From contig NZ_QMDL01000001.1 of the NCBI RefSeq assembly GCF_003336705.1, positions 1,054,001 to 1,118,000 of the forward strand: a stretch of 64,000 bases of DNA. The letters are read 5' to 3'. Of the stretch, positions 15,768 to 25,370 are shown piece after piece (the stretch's first letter is position 1; each line of letters opens with the position of its first letter). The stretch is from Marinobacter litoralis. Lineage in GTDB: Bacteria > Pseudomonadota > Gammaproteobacteria > Pseudomonadales > Oleiphilaceae. Under the pieces are notes generated by a model, which worked only from the letters and a program-made list of their open reading frames with translations, searched no databases and was not told the DNA's origin. A program made the position numbers and the translations under genes.

Positions 15768-16184
15768 ATGACTATCAGTTTCAAGGTGAATCACCCCATT
15801 ACCACCGATCAATTCATCGGTTTGCTGGAAAGTTCGACCCTCGGGGAGCGTCGGCCAACCCATGACCGAGCATGTATGGAGGGGATGGTTTCCAACTCCA
15901 ATCTCGTCGTAAGCGCATGGGATGGTGATTTGTTGGTGGGCATCGCTCGCTGCGTTACGGATTTTCACTATGCCTGCTACCTGTCAGATTTGGCGGTTCA
16001 TCAGAGCTACCAAAGATCAGGAATAGGCAAACGATTACAGTCATTGACCCAGGATCAACTCGGGCCGCTCTGCAAATTGATACTCATCGCAGTACCAGCA
16101 GCTAATTCGTACTATGGTCAGCTTGGATACTCGCACAATGATCGCTGCTGGGTTTTGGATGCGGGAGTGACCATTGGCAATTAG
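15768..16184 (+). CDS. GNAT family N-acetyltransferase
   Basis: A 138-residue acetyl-CoA-dependent acetyltransferase. The acetyl-CoA pyrophosphate-binding motif is YQRSGIGKRL preceded by YLSDLAVHQS, and a C-terminal PAANSYYGQLGY segment is typical. The ATG at 15768 has AAGGAGAGGT directly upstream; a TTG five codons earlier is unlikely. The substrate is unknown. It follows gap 3, in keeping with a mobile cassette gene. Confidence 0.85.
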   Translation: MTISFKVNHPITTDQFIGLLESSTLGERRPTHDRACMEGMVSNSNLVVSAWDGDLLVGIARCVTDFHYACYLSDLAVHQSYQRSGIGKRLQSLTQDQLGPLCKLILIAVPAANSYYGQLGYSHNDRCWVLDAGVTIGN

Positions 16185-16301
16185 TCTTCGCGCTTGGTTA
16201 AGTAACTCGTCTAATCAGTGCTACGCTCTTTGTAGGAACTGTTTTTACGCTCCAGGAAGCAACGGTTTACCCCGGTTCCCTAAAAGAAATTGGAGTCCAA
16301 G

Positions 16302-16628
16302 ATGACCAGCAACTTAATCAAGAACATGCTCGATGATTGGGACCGACGTTCGAACCAGGTCCAAGAGCAGGTAAGTACCGAGGTTGTTCTCAATAAGGTG
16401 GACCTGATCAAGATAGAAGCGCTTGCTGAAACTTATGATTTACCGGCCAATGATTTACTGGCCAATCTTATCAGCACCACCTTGTTGGGGATTGAAGAAC
16501 AAATGCCCTACGTGCCTGGCGACAAAGTGATCCGGGTAGAAGAGGGTGAACCCATATACGAAGACGTTGGGCGCACGCCTAAATACATGGCAGCCAAAGC
16601 CAGATTGGAGAAAAAGGCACAAAAGTAG
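16302..16628 (+). CDS. Short unknown protein, ribbon-helix-helix-like or antitoxin-like
   Basis: A 108-residue acidic/helical protein starting at MTSNLIKNMLDDWDRR, with GGAG eight bases upstream. Residues 25-60 (STEVVLNKVDLIKIEALAET through LLANLISTTL) look like a strand followed by two helices, which may be a ribbon-helix-helix fold. No toxin gene adjoins it. The preceding gap (16185-16301) has weak attC-like features only. It closes the cassette-like strip and converges with the diguanylate cyclase. Confidence 0.6.
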   Translation: MTSNLIKNMLDDWDRRSNQVQEQVSTEVVLNKVDLIKIEALAETYDLPANDLLANLISTTLLGIEEQMPYVPGDKVIRVEEGEPIYEDVGRTPKYMAAKARLEKKAQK

Positions 16629-16634
16629 CGCCGT

Positions 16635-17846
16635 TTATTTCACGGGGGCAGGGTCAGCTTCCAAGCTCTGATCGGCTGAAGCCGATACAACAACGCGGTT
16701 CCGGCCCTGTTTTTTGGCCTCATAAAGCGCATTATCGGCACGATGCAGCACCGCACTCCACTCGCTGTCGCCAATGCAGTATTGGGCCACGCCAAAACTC
16801 GCTGATATCGCCAGGTTAATATCACGGCCAAGTGCTATCTGGGTTGCCGCCGTTTTCGCTCTGAGTTGCTCGGCAACGAGCCTTCCTTGCTCGGTGTTGT
16901 TGTTTGGTAGCAGCAACACAAATTCTTCTCCGCCAAATCGAGCAACTACATCATGCTGGCGCACACGATCTTTCAGGATATCGGCGAAGTGTCTCAGAAC
17001 CTGGTCACCTATATGATGGCCGTACTGATCGTTTACTTTCTTGAAGTGATCCAAGTCGCACATGATGATGGTGAACGCGCTGCCCGAACGCAGTGATCGG
17101 CTGAACTCGATTTCACAGGCTTCGTCGAATGCCCGTCGGTTGTACGTCCCCGTTAATGGGTCGATGCGGGCGATTTCTGACAGTTCTTTTTGCAACTCAT
17201 CGGAAGCCATCCAGATCGTGGCAAACGACGATGAAATCACCACAAATTCACCGGCGAGTACCGCCAAAGAACTGAGTAAGCCGGCATTCATGAAGTCATC
17301 CGGCGGAATGTCATAAAACGACCAAATCACACGGAAGATAAAAAAGGCAGCCACCGTCAGAAACATGGCAATAAGCATTCTTGCGACCGAACGGCTTCGG
17401 GTTTCAGGCTGCTGTAATAACCCGCAGGCACCGATAAAAGAAGCGATAGCAAAAGTGGCTGAGAATGCTTGAATGCGCATGCTGACATCGGGAGCGTGGA
17501 AAGTATAGAAATACAAAACCGGTGCAAGAAGCACCAAAAGGGCAGGGCTTAGCCAACGCTCAAAGCGCAGTGAGATACCCAGAAACCGGAACAGTCCCCG
17601 GTAGATCAGGATTACGCCCATAATGATTGCCAGGTTGGAAATCACAACGGAGGCAAAATCATGAATGAAATGGCGTAGGCCGAGTAGCACGCAACCGCCA
17701 CCGATCAGAAAATAACCGGCACCGATCGTTTTAATACCGGAGAATTTGGCATGCTCTCTGGCGTAAGCGAACATGCCGAGCCCGAACACAATACTAAACA
17801 GCATTAAGGTCAGGCTGAGGGTGCGAAAATCAAGCTGGATTGACAT
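16635..17846 (-). CDS. Membrane diguanylate cyclase (GGDEF)
   Basis: Makes cyclic di-GMP from two GTP and so influences biofilm and motility choices. The 403-residue protein has about seven transmembrane helices (residues 8-215), a linker, and a GGDEF domain with GGEEF at 305-309. An RxxD inhibitory site (RQHD, 296-299) lies five residues upstream, so product inhibition is likely. The ATG has AGGAAAG upstream. It stands alone, between the cassette strip and an unknown membrane gene. Confidence 0.93.
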   Translation of the reverse strand: MSIQLDFRTLSLTLMLFSIVFGLGMFAYAREHAKFSGIKTIGAGYFLIGGGCVLLGLRHFIHDFASVVISNLAIIMGVILIYRGLFRFLGISLRFERWLSPALLVLLAPVLYFYTFHAPDVSMRIQAFSATFAIASFIGACGLLQQPETRSRSVARMLIAMFLTVAAFFIFRVIWSFYDIPPDDFMNAGLLSSLAVLAGEFVVISSSFATIWMASDELQKELSEIARIDPLTGTYNRRAFDEACEIEFSRSLRSGSAFTIIMCDLDHFKKVNDQYGHHIGDQVLRHFADILKDRVRQHDVVARFGGEEFVLLLPNNNTEQGRLVAEQLRAKTAATQIALGRDINLAISASFGVAQYCIGDSEWSAVLHRADNALYEAKKQGRNRVVVSASADQSLEADPAPVK

Positions 17847-17945
17847 GGGCTTTCCTGTGAAGGTACGGCAGCAGCGTCCAGCGCCCCTAAAAGACTTTAT
17901 TGTATGATTTAACTACACTCTTTGCAGCCGATAATTGCCTGCGCC

Positions 17946-19373
17946 TCAATTGCCGTTTTGGCACGTTTCTTTGTTTTTCTCTGTGTCTTTTTTCTTCTTA
18001 CCCTTTTCCTGACCTTCCGGCTTGGGCCAGTTCGCCTTCTTCTTTTCGCACTCTACAATGCCGCTGCTGCTTAACCGCAGGCTCCAGCGTTGGGCCGCCG
18101 GGTGTTCTTGGCCGGTCTGGGAATACACCAGAAGCAGGTCGTAGTCGTGTTGTTTCTCGATGGGGTGCGCTTTGATTTCAGAGGTAAAGTCGCCTTTTTC
18201 ACTCCAGGTATACAGCTTGTTGTTGGTGGGCTGAATCATTTCGCACAGGGCTTCACAATCCAGACTCAGGCGCTCCTGAAGATGGCTTTTCTCCAGTGCC
18301 GAATGATCAAAGTAAGTCACTGAGCGGTAGCACACGATTTGCTGGGCTTCGTTTGTTACCCATTTTCCAGAGCTTTCTTTCACCTGCTTGGGAAGGTCTG
18401 AGCGCTTTCGGTAATCCAGCCACACGCGTTTACCCGCGAACGGTTTGTTGGTGTAGGGCGTTAGCAGGCGGATTTTCCAACGAGGTTTGCCCTTACGTAA
18501 CCAGCGGGTGATCGCGGTGATCATGTCATCGCGCAACAAGTCCCTTGCGGCGTAGATCAGTGCGATGCCGAATAACAAACTCAGTGACAACTGTTCGCTG
18601 ATGGTACGGGTGTTGAACAGTATGTAAGTGAACAGCGCCATAATCAGCGTGGTAGACACAGCCTTAACCAGTTTTCGTGTTCCCTCGCCAAGCTCGATTA
18701 CTTTTGGTCTGAGTAGCACTGGATACTCAAGCAGTCGGTGATAAAGGCCCATTCGGTTCCATACCCGTGTGGCGTTGCCTTTAAAGCTGCTCTGGTATTC
18801 GTGCTCTTGGCGGTGCTGGTACTCCCGCTCCAGAAATTCGATGATCGAGTTGCGAACCTCTTCCCCCAGCTCGTCAAATCCTTCCATCGCCAGACATTCC
18901 AGCAGGAATTGCTCGGTATGCCACGAGTAATAAATGTCGGCCAATCGGTAGTAGCGCTGCTGGCTGCTTTTGGCCGGGGAGGAGTTGCGTAAACGCTGGG
19001 CAAAATTGCGGCTTAGGCGTAGGGCCCGGTTGATCAGATCAACGCTCAGGCCAGAGTTGTCGATTTGCTGCCGCAGACGCTCCATGGAGGCGCGGTACTG
19101 AAACAGCCAAGAGCCAAAGGTAATTTCGTAGTGGGGCGAGAGCAGGGCGAAAGCCTGGTTGGATTTGCCGATACGGTCCTGCTCGGGCAGGCCAAGCAAA
19201 CTGAACCGATGCTCGATCGAGGTAAACAAAAACTGCTGCTCTGATAGCGTCCAGGCGGTCAGGCTGTCTTCGTGCGGGGTGAACAGGTACAGGTCTACCT
19301 GGTAGCGCCCCGGCTCTGATACCGTGCGAGTCAGCTGAAGGCGATGATTACCTTTGCGTTTCAGTAAAAACAC
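17946..19373 (-). CDS. Unknown membrane-anchored protein
   Basis: A 475-residue protein starting with GTG, with AGGGAGCA upstream. Residues 1-220 are soluble and helical; two hydrophobic segments near 235-275 (TLIMALFTYILFNT and LSLLFGIALIYAA) anchor it. A cytosolic part follows, ending in a Lys-rich tail (KGKKKKDTEKNKE). No known catalytic motif is visible. No operon partner is close; the nearest gene, the SQR, ends about 130 bases upstream on the same strand. Confidence 0.75.
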   Translation of the reverse strand: MFLLKRKGNHRLQLTRTVSEPGRYQVDLYLFTPHEDSLTAWTLSEQQFLFTSIEHRFSLLGLPEQDRIGKSNQAFALLSPHYEITFGSWLFQYRASMERLRQQIDNSGLSVDLINRALRLSRNFAQRLRNSSPAKSSQQRYYRLADIYYSWHTEQFLLECLAMEGFDELGEEVRNSIIEFLEREYQHRQEHEYQSSFKGNATRVWNRMGLYHRLLEYPVLLRPKVIELGEGTRKLVKAVSTTLIMALFTYILFNTRTISEQLSLSLLFGIALIYAARDLLRDDMITAITRWLRKGKPRWKIRLLTPYTNKPFAGKRVWLDYRKRSDLPKQVKESSGKWVTNEAQQIVCYRSVTYFDHSALEKSHLQERLSLDCEALCEMIQPTNNKLYTWSEKGDFTSEIKAHPIEKQHDYDLLLVYSQTGQEHPAAQRWSLRLSSSGIVECEKKKANWPKPEGQEKGKKKKDTEKNKETCQNGN

Positions 19374-19504
19374 ACTGCTCCCTTAAACAACGGATACACA
19401 TGGAAGTGCCGCTCGATGCGCTCAAGCGATTTAACGCCTGAACGCTGTTATAAGGAGAGTATCGGAAAAGTCTGCAATAGCGCCAGTAGGCCAAAGTATT
19501 GGCG

Positions 19505-20734
19505 TTAGTTCAAAGGCCTATGGGCAATATCTCCTTCTTTACCTTTTAGCATGTAATCAAAATAAAATGGAGGTAGAACGCGCTTTTTCACTTGCCAGTA
19601 GAAGCGGGATTCTTTGAATGGGCTCAGCGGCAACGTGGGTGTTACTTTGCCTCCGTATACAAATTCCGCCAGCATCACCTTGCCGTAACCGGTTACCACC
19701 GGGCAGGACGTGTAGCCATCGTACTGCGCTTTAAGTTTTTCACCCTTAATGAAGGAAAGAACGTTGGCTGCCGCAACGGGTGATTGTTTGCGCACTGCTG
19801 CTGCGGTCTTGGATGTGGGTAATGAGCTGGCATCTCCCAGACTGAAAACGTTGGCGAAGCGCACGTGTTGAAGGGTGTACTGATCAACATCAACCCATCC
19901 GGCATCGTTCGCGAGAGGACTGCCTTGCAGGAAGTCCGGCGCGCATTGAGGCGGCGTTACATGCAGCAGGTCGAAGGTTTCTTTTACATCCGTAATCTCG
20001 CCCTGGCTATTGGTAAACCGGAAGAGGGCTTCTTTCTTTTCGCCATCAATGGCAATCAAGTTGTGATTCATCAAGAGGCCGATGTTATGGCGTTTCGCTA
20101 CTTGGGTTAATGGAGGCACGAAATCAGGTACGCTGAACAGGGCTCCAGCTGCTGCATAGAACTTCAGTTCGCAAGCGTTTCCCAATCCCTTCTTATTGAA
20201 ATGGTCCGCTGCCAGGTATGCAATTTTCTGTGGTGCACCTGCACATTTAATCGGTGCCGGTGCTTGAGTGAATAGGGCCTTGCCACCACTAAATTCCTGA
20301 ATGCATTTCCATGTGTATTCCGCCAGCGACGGATCGTAATTACTGCAAACGCCATTTCTACCGAGCGTTTCCCGTAGCCCTTCAACTGCATCCCAATTGA
20401 GCTTTAGGCCCGGCGTAACCACCAATACGTCATAACCTAGTACTCGGCCATCGCTGAGTGTTAAGGCATTACTGTCTGGCTGAATGCTTTCAACGGATGC
20501 ACGCACCCAACGCGCTTTTTCCGGCAAGGTTTGGGCCTGGGGACGTGCGGCTTTCGATAGGGCATATGCACCACCGCCGACCAGAGTGAACGCAGGCTGA
20601 TAGTAATGAATGTCGTTGGGTTCAATGATGGCAACCTCGAGTTGAGGGTTTTGCCGGAGTAGGGAGGCGGCCACGCTGGTGCCGGCAGCGCCAGCTCCAA
20701 CGACGACGATTTGGTGATGGTGGGAATGCGCCAT
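19505..20734 (-). CDS. sqr: Sulfide:quinone oxidoreductase-type FAD protein
   Basis: Oxidises sulfide to a persulfide/sulfane sulfur and passes electrons to quinone at the inner membrane. The 409-residue protein opens with the FAD-binding VVVGAGAAGTSVAASLL and contains FSLGDASSLPTSKT near the C-terminus. The redox Cys pair is probably in PAPIKCAGAPQKI and in TSCPVVTGYGKVML, the spacing seen in type II (mitochondrial-like) SQRs. It is divergent from cysJI, so sulfide consumption sits beside sulfide production. It could instead oxidise another low-molecular-weight thiol. Confidence 0.85.
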   Translation of the reverse strand: MAHSHHHQIVVVGAGAAGTSVAASLLRQNPQLEVAIIEPNDIHYYQPAFTLVGGGAYALSKAARPQAQTLPEKARWVRASVESIQPDSNALTLSDGRVLGYDVLVVTPGLKLNWDAVEGLRETLGRNGVCSNYDPSLAEYTWKCIQEFSGGKALFTQAPAPIKCAGAPQKIAYLAADHFNKKGLGNACELKFYAAAGALFSVPDFVPPLTQVAKRHNIGLLMNHNLIAIDGEKKEALFRFTNSQGEITDVKETFDLLHVTPPQCAPDFLQGSPLANDAGWVDVDQYTLQHVRFANVFSLGDASSLPTSKTAAAVRKQSPVAAANVLSFIKGEKLKAQYDGYTSCPVVTGYGKVMLAEFVYGGKVTPTLPLSPFKESRFYWQVKKRVLPPFYFDYMLKGKEGDIAHRPLN

Positions 20735-21017
20735 GAAGCGAGAGTCTCCTGAGATGTTATGTCGAAAAGTTTTTAAAGATTATGTGGCTAAAACCAAAAA
20801 ATCGCAGATGATCGAGATCAACTGCACAGTATCGTTTTCGAATATCCATAAACATCAATAAATTCAATATATTGAGCTGTATATCGATTTTGTAGATTGG
20901 ATGCACAAAAATAATCTGATTTAAGAGGGTTGTATTTTTTTTCTACAGTGCCGACGACATTTTCAACAGCTTCGTTCAATTCCGGGGCCCCTTCACGACA
21001 TGTACTGGCGGTGCTAT
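20735..21017. promoter_or_regulatory. Divergent promoter region between sqr and cysJ
   Basis: An AT-rich 283-base gap with no credible gene. A 68-codon minus-strand frame inside it has no ribosome site and is not counted. Tracts such as AATAAATTCAATATATTGAG (20857-20876) would suit promoter or CysB-type activator binding, but no exact site can be assigned by eye. Confidence 0.4.
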
Positions 21018-22817
21018 ATGACAACAGATTTCAGTACGTCCCCTTTCTCTGGGGAACAACAGCAGCGGCTTAGCCAATTATTGGCTGAGCTTCGAACCGA
21101 TCAGATCTATTGGCTGGCGGGTTATCTTTCAGCTTATTGCGCAACCCCCTCTGAGCGAGGGGCAGTGCCAAGTGCGCCTGAACAGACAACTAGCAAGCCT
21201 GAACTGACCATCTTGTTTGGTTCACAAACAGGCAATGCAGAGGGCATTGCTGAGCAGTTAGCGGCTCAAGCCAACGATCAAGGCATTGTCGCTAAGGTTG
21301 TTGATCTTGCGGACTACAAGCCAAAACAAATTAAGCAGGAACAATGGCTCGCGTTAGTGACCTCTACTCATGGTGAGGGTGAGCCGCCCGATAACACCTT
21401 AGATTTCCATGAATACGTGATGGGCAAAAAAGCACCCAAGCTGGATTCTCTCAAGTTCAGCGTGTTGGCTTTGGGTGATTCAAGCTATGAATTTTTTTGT
21501 GAAACCGGCAAACAGCTTGATCAGCGTTTTTCGGAGCTTGGAGGAACAGCAATCACGGAACGTGTGGATTGTGACGTTGATTATGAAGAGCTTGCGGAGC
21601 AATGGATCAGCAAGCTTCTGCATACCATTTCAGAGCAATCTGGTAGCTCGGGCCCGACTGTGAGCGGCCTTAGCTCCTCCGCTGCAACGGCCACCGAAAG
21701 TACTTACAACCGAAAGAATCCGTTTAAGGCTACGGTACTGACGAACCAGCTGTTAAATGGCCGAGGTTCAAGCAAAGAGGTGCGCCATATTGAATTCTCG
21801 CTTGAGGGTTCTGGTCTTCATTACAAACCCGGCGACGCGCTTGCGGTGTGTCCTGAGAATCCCCCAGAGCTGGTATCTGAATTGATACGGGCTCTGGGCT
21901 TTGATCCGAATGGTCGGGTGAATCTCGCGGATGATGAACATAGCCTTCAAGATGCGCTGACACACTACCGTGAAATCACCTTGTTGACCCCGCCATTGCT
22001 GAAACAATGGGCCGAATTAGCCGATAGCGATGAATTGTGCGCGTTGGTCAGTGATACCGCAGAGCTTCGCAGATGGTCTGAAGGGCGCGACCTTCTTGAT
22101 CTGATTAGACAGTGGCCGGCTCAGAAGTTAACCGCTCAGCAGTTGGTTGATTCATTGCGCAAGCTTCCCCCCCGGTTGTATTCGATCAGTTCAAGCCAAG
22201 CGGCTGATGAAGACGAAGTGCATATCACGGTAGCGGCGGTTCGTTATAGCAGCCATGGCCGGGATCGGGCTGGCGTGGCGTCAACCTGGTTAGCTGACCG
22301 TTTAGAAGAAGGTGCCGAGGTTCCTGTTTATATAGATTCCAACAAAACCTTCGCGTTACCGGATAACGACGAAACACCCGTCATCATGATTGGCCCCGGT
22401 ACGGGTGTAGCGCCTTTCCGTGCCTTCATGCAGGAACGGGAAGAGCGGGATGCAACCGGAGACAACTGGCTCCTGTTTGGTGATCGAAGTTTCCGTTCGG
22501 ACTTCCTATACCAAACTGAATGGCTGAAGTGGCGCGAGTCAGGCTTGCTTTCAAAACTGGATGTTGCCTTCTCCCGTGATCAACAAGAGAAGCGGTATGT
22601 GCAGCATTGCTTGGTGGAGCAAGGAGCCGATGTGTGGGCGTGGCTAAACCGGGGAGCAGCTATATACGTGTGCGGTGATGCAGACAAGATGGCACCCGAC
22701 GTGCACCAGACATTGCTAAGCATTGTTAGCGAACACGGCAATATGACGGCAGAACAAGCGGAAGATTTTCTTCGCCAGATGAACCGCGACAAACGTTACC
22801 AACGGGATGTGTACTGA
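21018..22817 (+). CDS. cysJ: Sulfite reductase [NADPH] flavoprotein alpha subunit
   Basis: Passes electrons from NADPH through FAD and FMN to CysI for sulfite reduction in assimilatory sulfur metabolism. From MTTDFSTS the protein has 599 residues, the same length as E. coli CysJ; a start six codons earlier is also open. The flavodoxin domain shows LTILFGSQTGNAEGIA and STHGEGEPPDNTLDF. The FAD/NADP domains show PRLYSISSS, MIGPGTGVAPFRAFMQER and the C-terminal KRYQRDVY. It overlaps cysI by one base, indicating coupled translation. Confidence 0.96.
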   Translation: MTTDFSTSPFSGEQQQRLSQLLAELRTDQIYWLAGYLSAYCATPSERGAVPSAPEQTTSKPELTILFGSQTGNAEGIAEQLAAQANDQGIVAKVVDLADYKPKQIKQEQWLALVTSTHGEGEPPDNTLDFHEYVMGKKAPKLDSLKFSVLALGDSSYEFFCETGKQLDQRFSELGGTAITERVDCDVDYEELAEQWISKLLHTISEQSGSSGPTVSGLSSSAATATESTYNRKNPFKATVLTNQLLNGRGSSKEVRHIEFSLEGSGLHYKPGDALAVCPENPPELVSELIRALGFDPNGRVNLADDEHSLQDALTHYREITLLTPPLLKQWAELADSDELCALVSDTAELRRWSEGRDLLDLIRQWPAQKLTAQQLVDSLRKLPPRLYSISSSQAADEDEVHITVAAVRYSSHGRDRAGVASTWLADRLEEGAEVPVYIDSNKTFALPDNDETPVIMIGPGTGVAPFRAFMQEREERDATGDNWLLFGDRSFRSDFLYQTEWLKWRESGLLSKLDVAFSRDQQEKRYVQHCLVEQGADVWAWLNRGAAIYVCGDADKMAPDVHQTLLSIVSEHGNMTAEQAEDFLRQMNRDKRYQRDVY

Positions 22818-24517
22818 TGACCGAGAAACTACCAGAAGCGGAAGTGATCAAACGCGAAAGTGACTATCTGCGGGGAACCATACTTGAAGGCTTAGCCGAT
22901 AAGGCAACAGGAGCCTTGCCCGAAGACGATACAAAACTCACGAAATTCCACGGTAGCTACCAGCAGGACGACCGGGATCTTCGAGACGAACGTCGCCGAC
23001 AGAAACTGGAACCTTTGTACCAGTTTATGGTTCGGTTGCGGTTGCCCGGCGGGGTGTTATCGAGCCAACAGTGGTTGGGCCTGGACAAGATCGCCGATGA
23101 ATGCGCCAATTCTACGCTGAGGCTAACGACCCGGCAGACGTTCCAGTTCCACGGCATTTTCAAAGAAAAAATGCAGTCGTTCATGCGGATGGTGAGCCAC
23201 CTTGGGCTGGACACACGGGGAGCGTGCGGCGACGTAAACCGAAATGTAATCAGCAATGTTAATCCACAGCTCTCGCACTTGCATCAGGAAGTCCATGATT
23301 TGTCCCTGGCGATCAGCGACCGTCTACGCTGGCGTTCGGGTGCCTATGGTGAAGTGTGGTTGGGCGAAGAACGAGTGGCGGAGTTGGGCCAGGAGGAAGA
23401 ACCCTTTTACGGCCACAAATACCTGCCTCGTAAATTCAAAATTGCACTGGCGATTCCACCGGAGAACGACTGCGATGTATTCGCTAACGACATTGGCCTA
23501 ATAGCCATCATTCACGAAGGGCGTATCCTTGGTTTTAACGTTGTAGTGGGCGGCGGCATGGGGCTGACCTATGGCGATCCGGCTACCTACCCACGCCTGG
23601 CGACGATGGCAGGGTATGTACCGAAGGAAAAAATTGTCGATGCGTGTGAAGCCATCTGCGCAATCCAACGAGATTACGGCTGCCGTACCAACCGTGCCCA
23701 TGCGCGATTCAAGTACACCGTCGATGATCATGGGATGGATTGGTTCCAAGAGCGTTTCACCGAGTACCATGGCACGTCATTCGAACGCCCACGGAGCTTT
23801 AGTCTGACGAGTAACGGCGACCGATTTGGATGGGTCGAAGGCGAGGGTGATTTACACCATCTTACTTTGCTGATTCCTACAGGCCGTGTGGCGGACACCG
23901 AAGAGGGCGGCCAGATACGGACCGGGCTTCGAAAAATTGCTGAAGTTCACGACGGCAACTTCCGAATCACCTGTAATCAAAACCTGGTGATTGCGGGCGT
24001 ATCTTCGGAACAGCGGCCGAAAATCAACGCTATTGTCGAAGAGTATGGGTTGGATGCCGGTAATCGAAGCACTCCGCTGCGCCAGCATTCGATGGCCTGT
24101 GTTGCGTTCCCCACGTGTGGGCTGGCAATGGCCGAATCCGAGCGGTTCTTGCCGGGATTTGTCGGGCAGATCGAACAATTGATGAGTGAGGAAGGGCTGG
24201 AGCCTGATGCCATCAATGTTCGTATTACCGGCTGCCCGAATGGCTGTGCCAGGCCGTACCTGGGCGAGATTGGCCTAACGGGCAAAGCTCTGGGCAAGTA
24301 CAACCTGTATTTGGGCGCTGATTTTTCGGGCCAACGGATGAACCGTTTGTACCGTGAAAACATCGACGTAGAGACGATACTGGCTGAGCTGCGCCCGCTT
24401 TTGCGCGATTACCGTGAGAAGAGGCTAGAGAATGAGTATTTCGGGGATTTTCTGGTGCGCACAGGTGTAGTGGAAGCTGAAAGAACACCAGCTATGCTTC
24501 ACCAAGCGATTAAATGA
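22817..24517 (+). CDS. cysI: Sulfite reductase [NADPH] hemoprotein beta subunit
   Basis: Reduces sulfite to sulfide in six-electron steps using sirohaem and a [4Fe-4S] cluster. The 566-residue protein is near the E. coli length of 570. Cluster/sirohaem ligands are visible in CVAFPTCGLAMAESERF and in NVRITGCPNGCARPYLGEIG. LTTRQTFQFHG and the NRNVISNVNP region are typical, although some N-terminal catalytic positions vary. It is the second gene of the cysJI operon. Confidence 0.96.
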   Translation: MTEKLPEAEVIKRESDYLRGTILEGLADKATGALPEDDTKLTKFHGSYQQDDRDLRDERRRQKLEPLYQFMVRLRLPGGVLSSQQWLGLDKIADECANSTLRLTTRQTFQFHGIFKEKMQSFMRMVSHLGLDTRGACGDVNRNVISNVNPQLSHLHQEVHDLSLAISDRLRWRSGAYGEVWLGEERVAELGQEEEPFYGHKYLPRKFKIALAIPPENDCDVFANDIGLIAIIHEGRILGFNVVVGGGMGLTYGDPATYPRLATMAGYVPKEKIVDACEAICAIQRDYGCRTNRAHARFKYTVDDHGMDWFQERFTEYHGTSFERPRSFSLTSNGDRFGWVEGEGDLHHLTLLIPTGRVADTEEGGQIRTGLRKIAEVHDGNFRITCNQNLVIAGVSSEQRPKINAIVEEYGLDAGNRSTPLRQHSMACVAFPTCGLAMAESERFLPGFVGQIEQLMSEEGLEPDAINVRITGCPNGCARPYLGEIGLTGKALGKYNLYLGADFSGQRMNRLYRENIDVETILAELRPLLRDYREKRLENEYFGDFLVRTGVVEAERTPAMLHQAIK

Positions 24518-24587
24518 GGCCTTACCACTTCGGCGGTTAAATCGGTTGCTTAAGTCGGTAGAGGCGATGTGAAACGAAAGGTGATTA

Positions 24588-25370
24588 ATGACTAATTTGC
24601 TGACACAAGTAACCAATGATGAGGGCATAACCACTCTTACATTGAATCAACCGGAACGGCGAAACAGCCTTTCTCTGGACATGCTGCGCGCCTTGGGCGA
24701 TGCCCTTTCGGATGTGGCCGCGAATGATGCGTCGAGGGTTGTCGTTTTATCGGCGGCCGGGCATGTATTCTGTGCTGGCCACGATCTGAAAGAAATTCGC
24801 GGGCAATTTGGCAGCTATGCGTTCCAAAAAGAGCTGTTTGAAAAGTGCAGCGAGGTCATGCAGCAAATCGTTCATCTGCCCCAACCGGTCATCGCACGCG
24901 TTGCCGGGGTGGCCACCGCAGCCGGTTGCCAATTGGTGGCCAGCTGTGATTTGGCCGTGGCAGAAAACGGTGCGCGGTTCGCAACACCGGGTGTGAATAT
25001 CGGATTATTCTGTTCCACGCCGATGGTTGCGTTGTCGCGCAACGTTTCGCGCAAGCATGCAATGGAGATGCTGCTGACAGGCGATATGATTGACGCAGAA
25101 CGGGCCGAGAAAATTGGGCTGGTGAACCGAGTTGTGGCGCCGGAGTTGCTGGATGAAACGGTATACACCATAGCTGCGACCATTGCGGGAAAGTCCGCTC
25201 ACACTTTGAACGTGGGCAAAACAGCGTTCTACCGTCAATTGGAAATGCCGCTCGATGAAGCCTACCACTACACCGCAGACGTGATGGCAAGCAATGTGGT
25301 GTCACACGATGCCAAAGAAGGTATTTCTGCGTTTCTGGATAAGCGCCAGCCCGAGTGGCGCCACAAATAA
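24588..25370 (+). CDS. Enoyl-CoA hydratase/isomerase family protein
   Basis: A 260-residue crotonase-fold protein, closest in pattern to the ECHDC3-like group. The oxyanion-hole and CoA-binding motifs are VFCAGHDLKEIRG and VAGVATAAGCQLVASCDLAVA. In the second motif, one expected catalytic Glu is replaced around GVNIGLFCSTPMVALSRN, so the exact reaction (hydratase or other) is unclear. AAAGGTG precedes the ATG. It lies 70 bases after cysI, but no metabolic link to sulfur is evident. It converges with the DUF192 gene. Confidence 0.88.
   Translation: MTNLLTQVTNDEGITTLTLNQPERRNSLSLDMLRALGDALSDVAANDASRVVVLSAAGHVFCAGHDLKEIRGQFGSYAFQKELFEKCSEVMQQIVHLPQPVIARVAGVATAAGCQLVASCDLAVAENGARFATPGVNIGLFCSTPMVALSRNVSRKHAMEMLLTGDMIDAERAEKIGLVNRVVAPELLDETVYTIAATIAGKSAHTLNVGKTAFYRQLEMPLDEAYHYTADVMASNVVSHDAKEGISAFLDKRQPEWRHK

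Noticed and set aside
20818..21024. Minus-strand open frame of 68 codons in the sqr-cysJ gap
   Set aside because: No ribosome site, AT-rich promoter-like sequence, overlaps the cysJ start.
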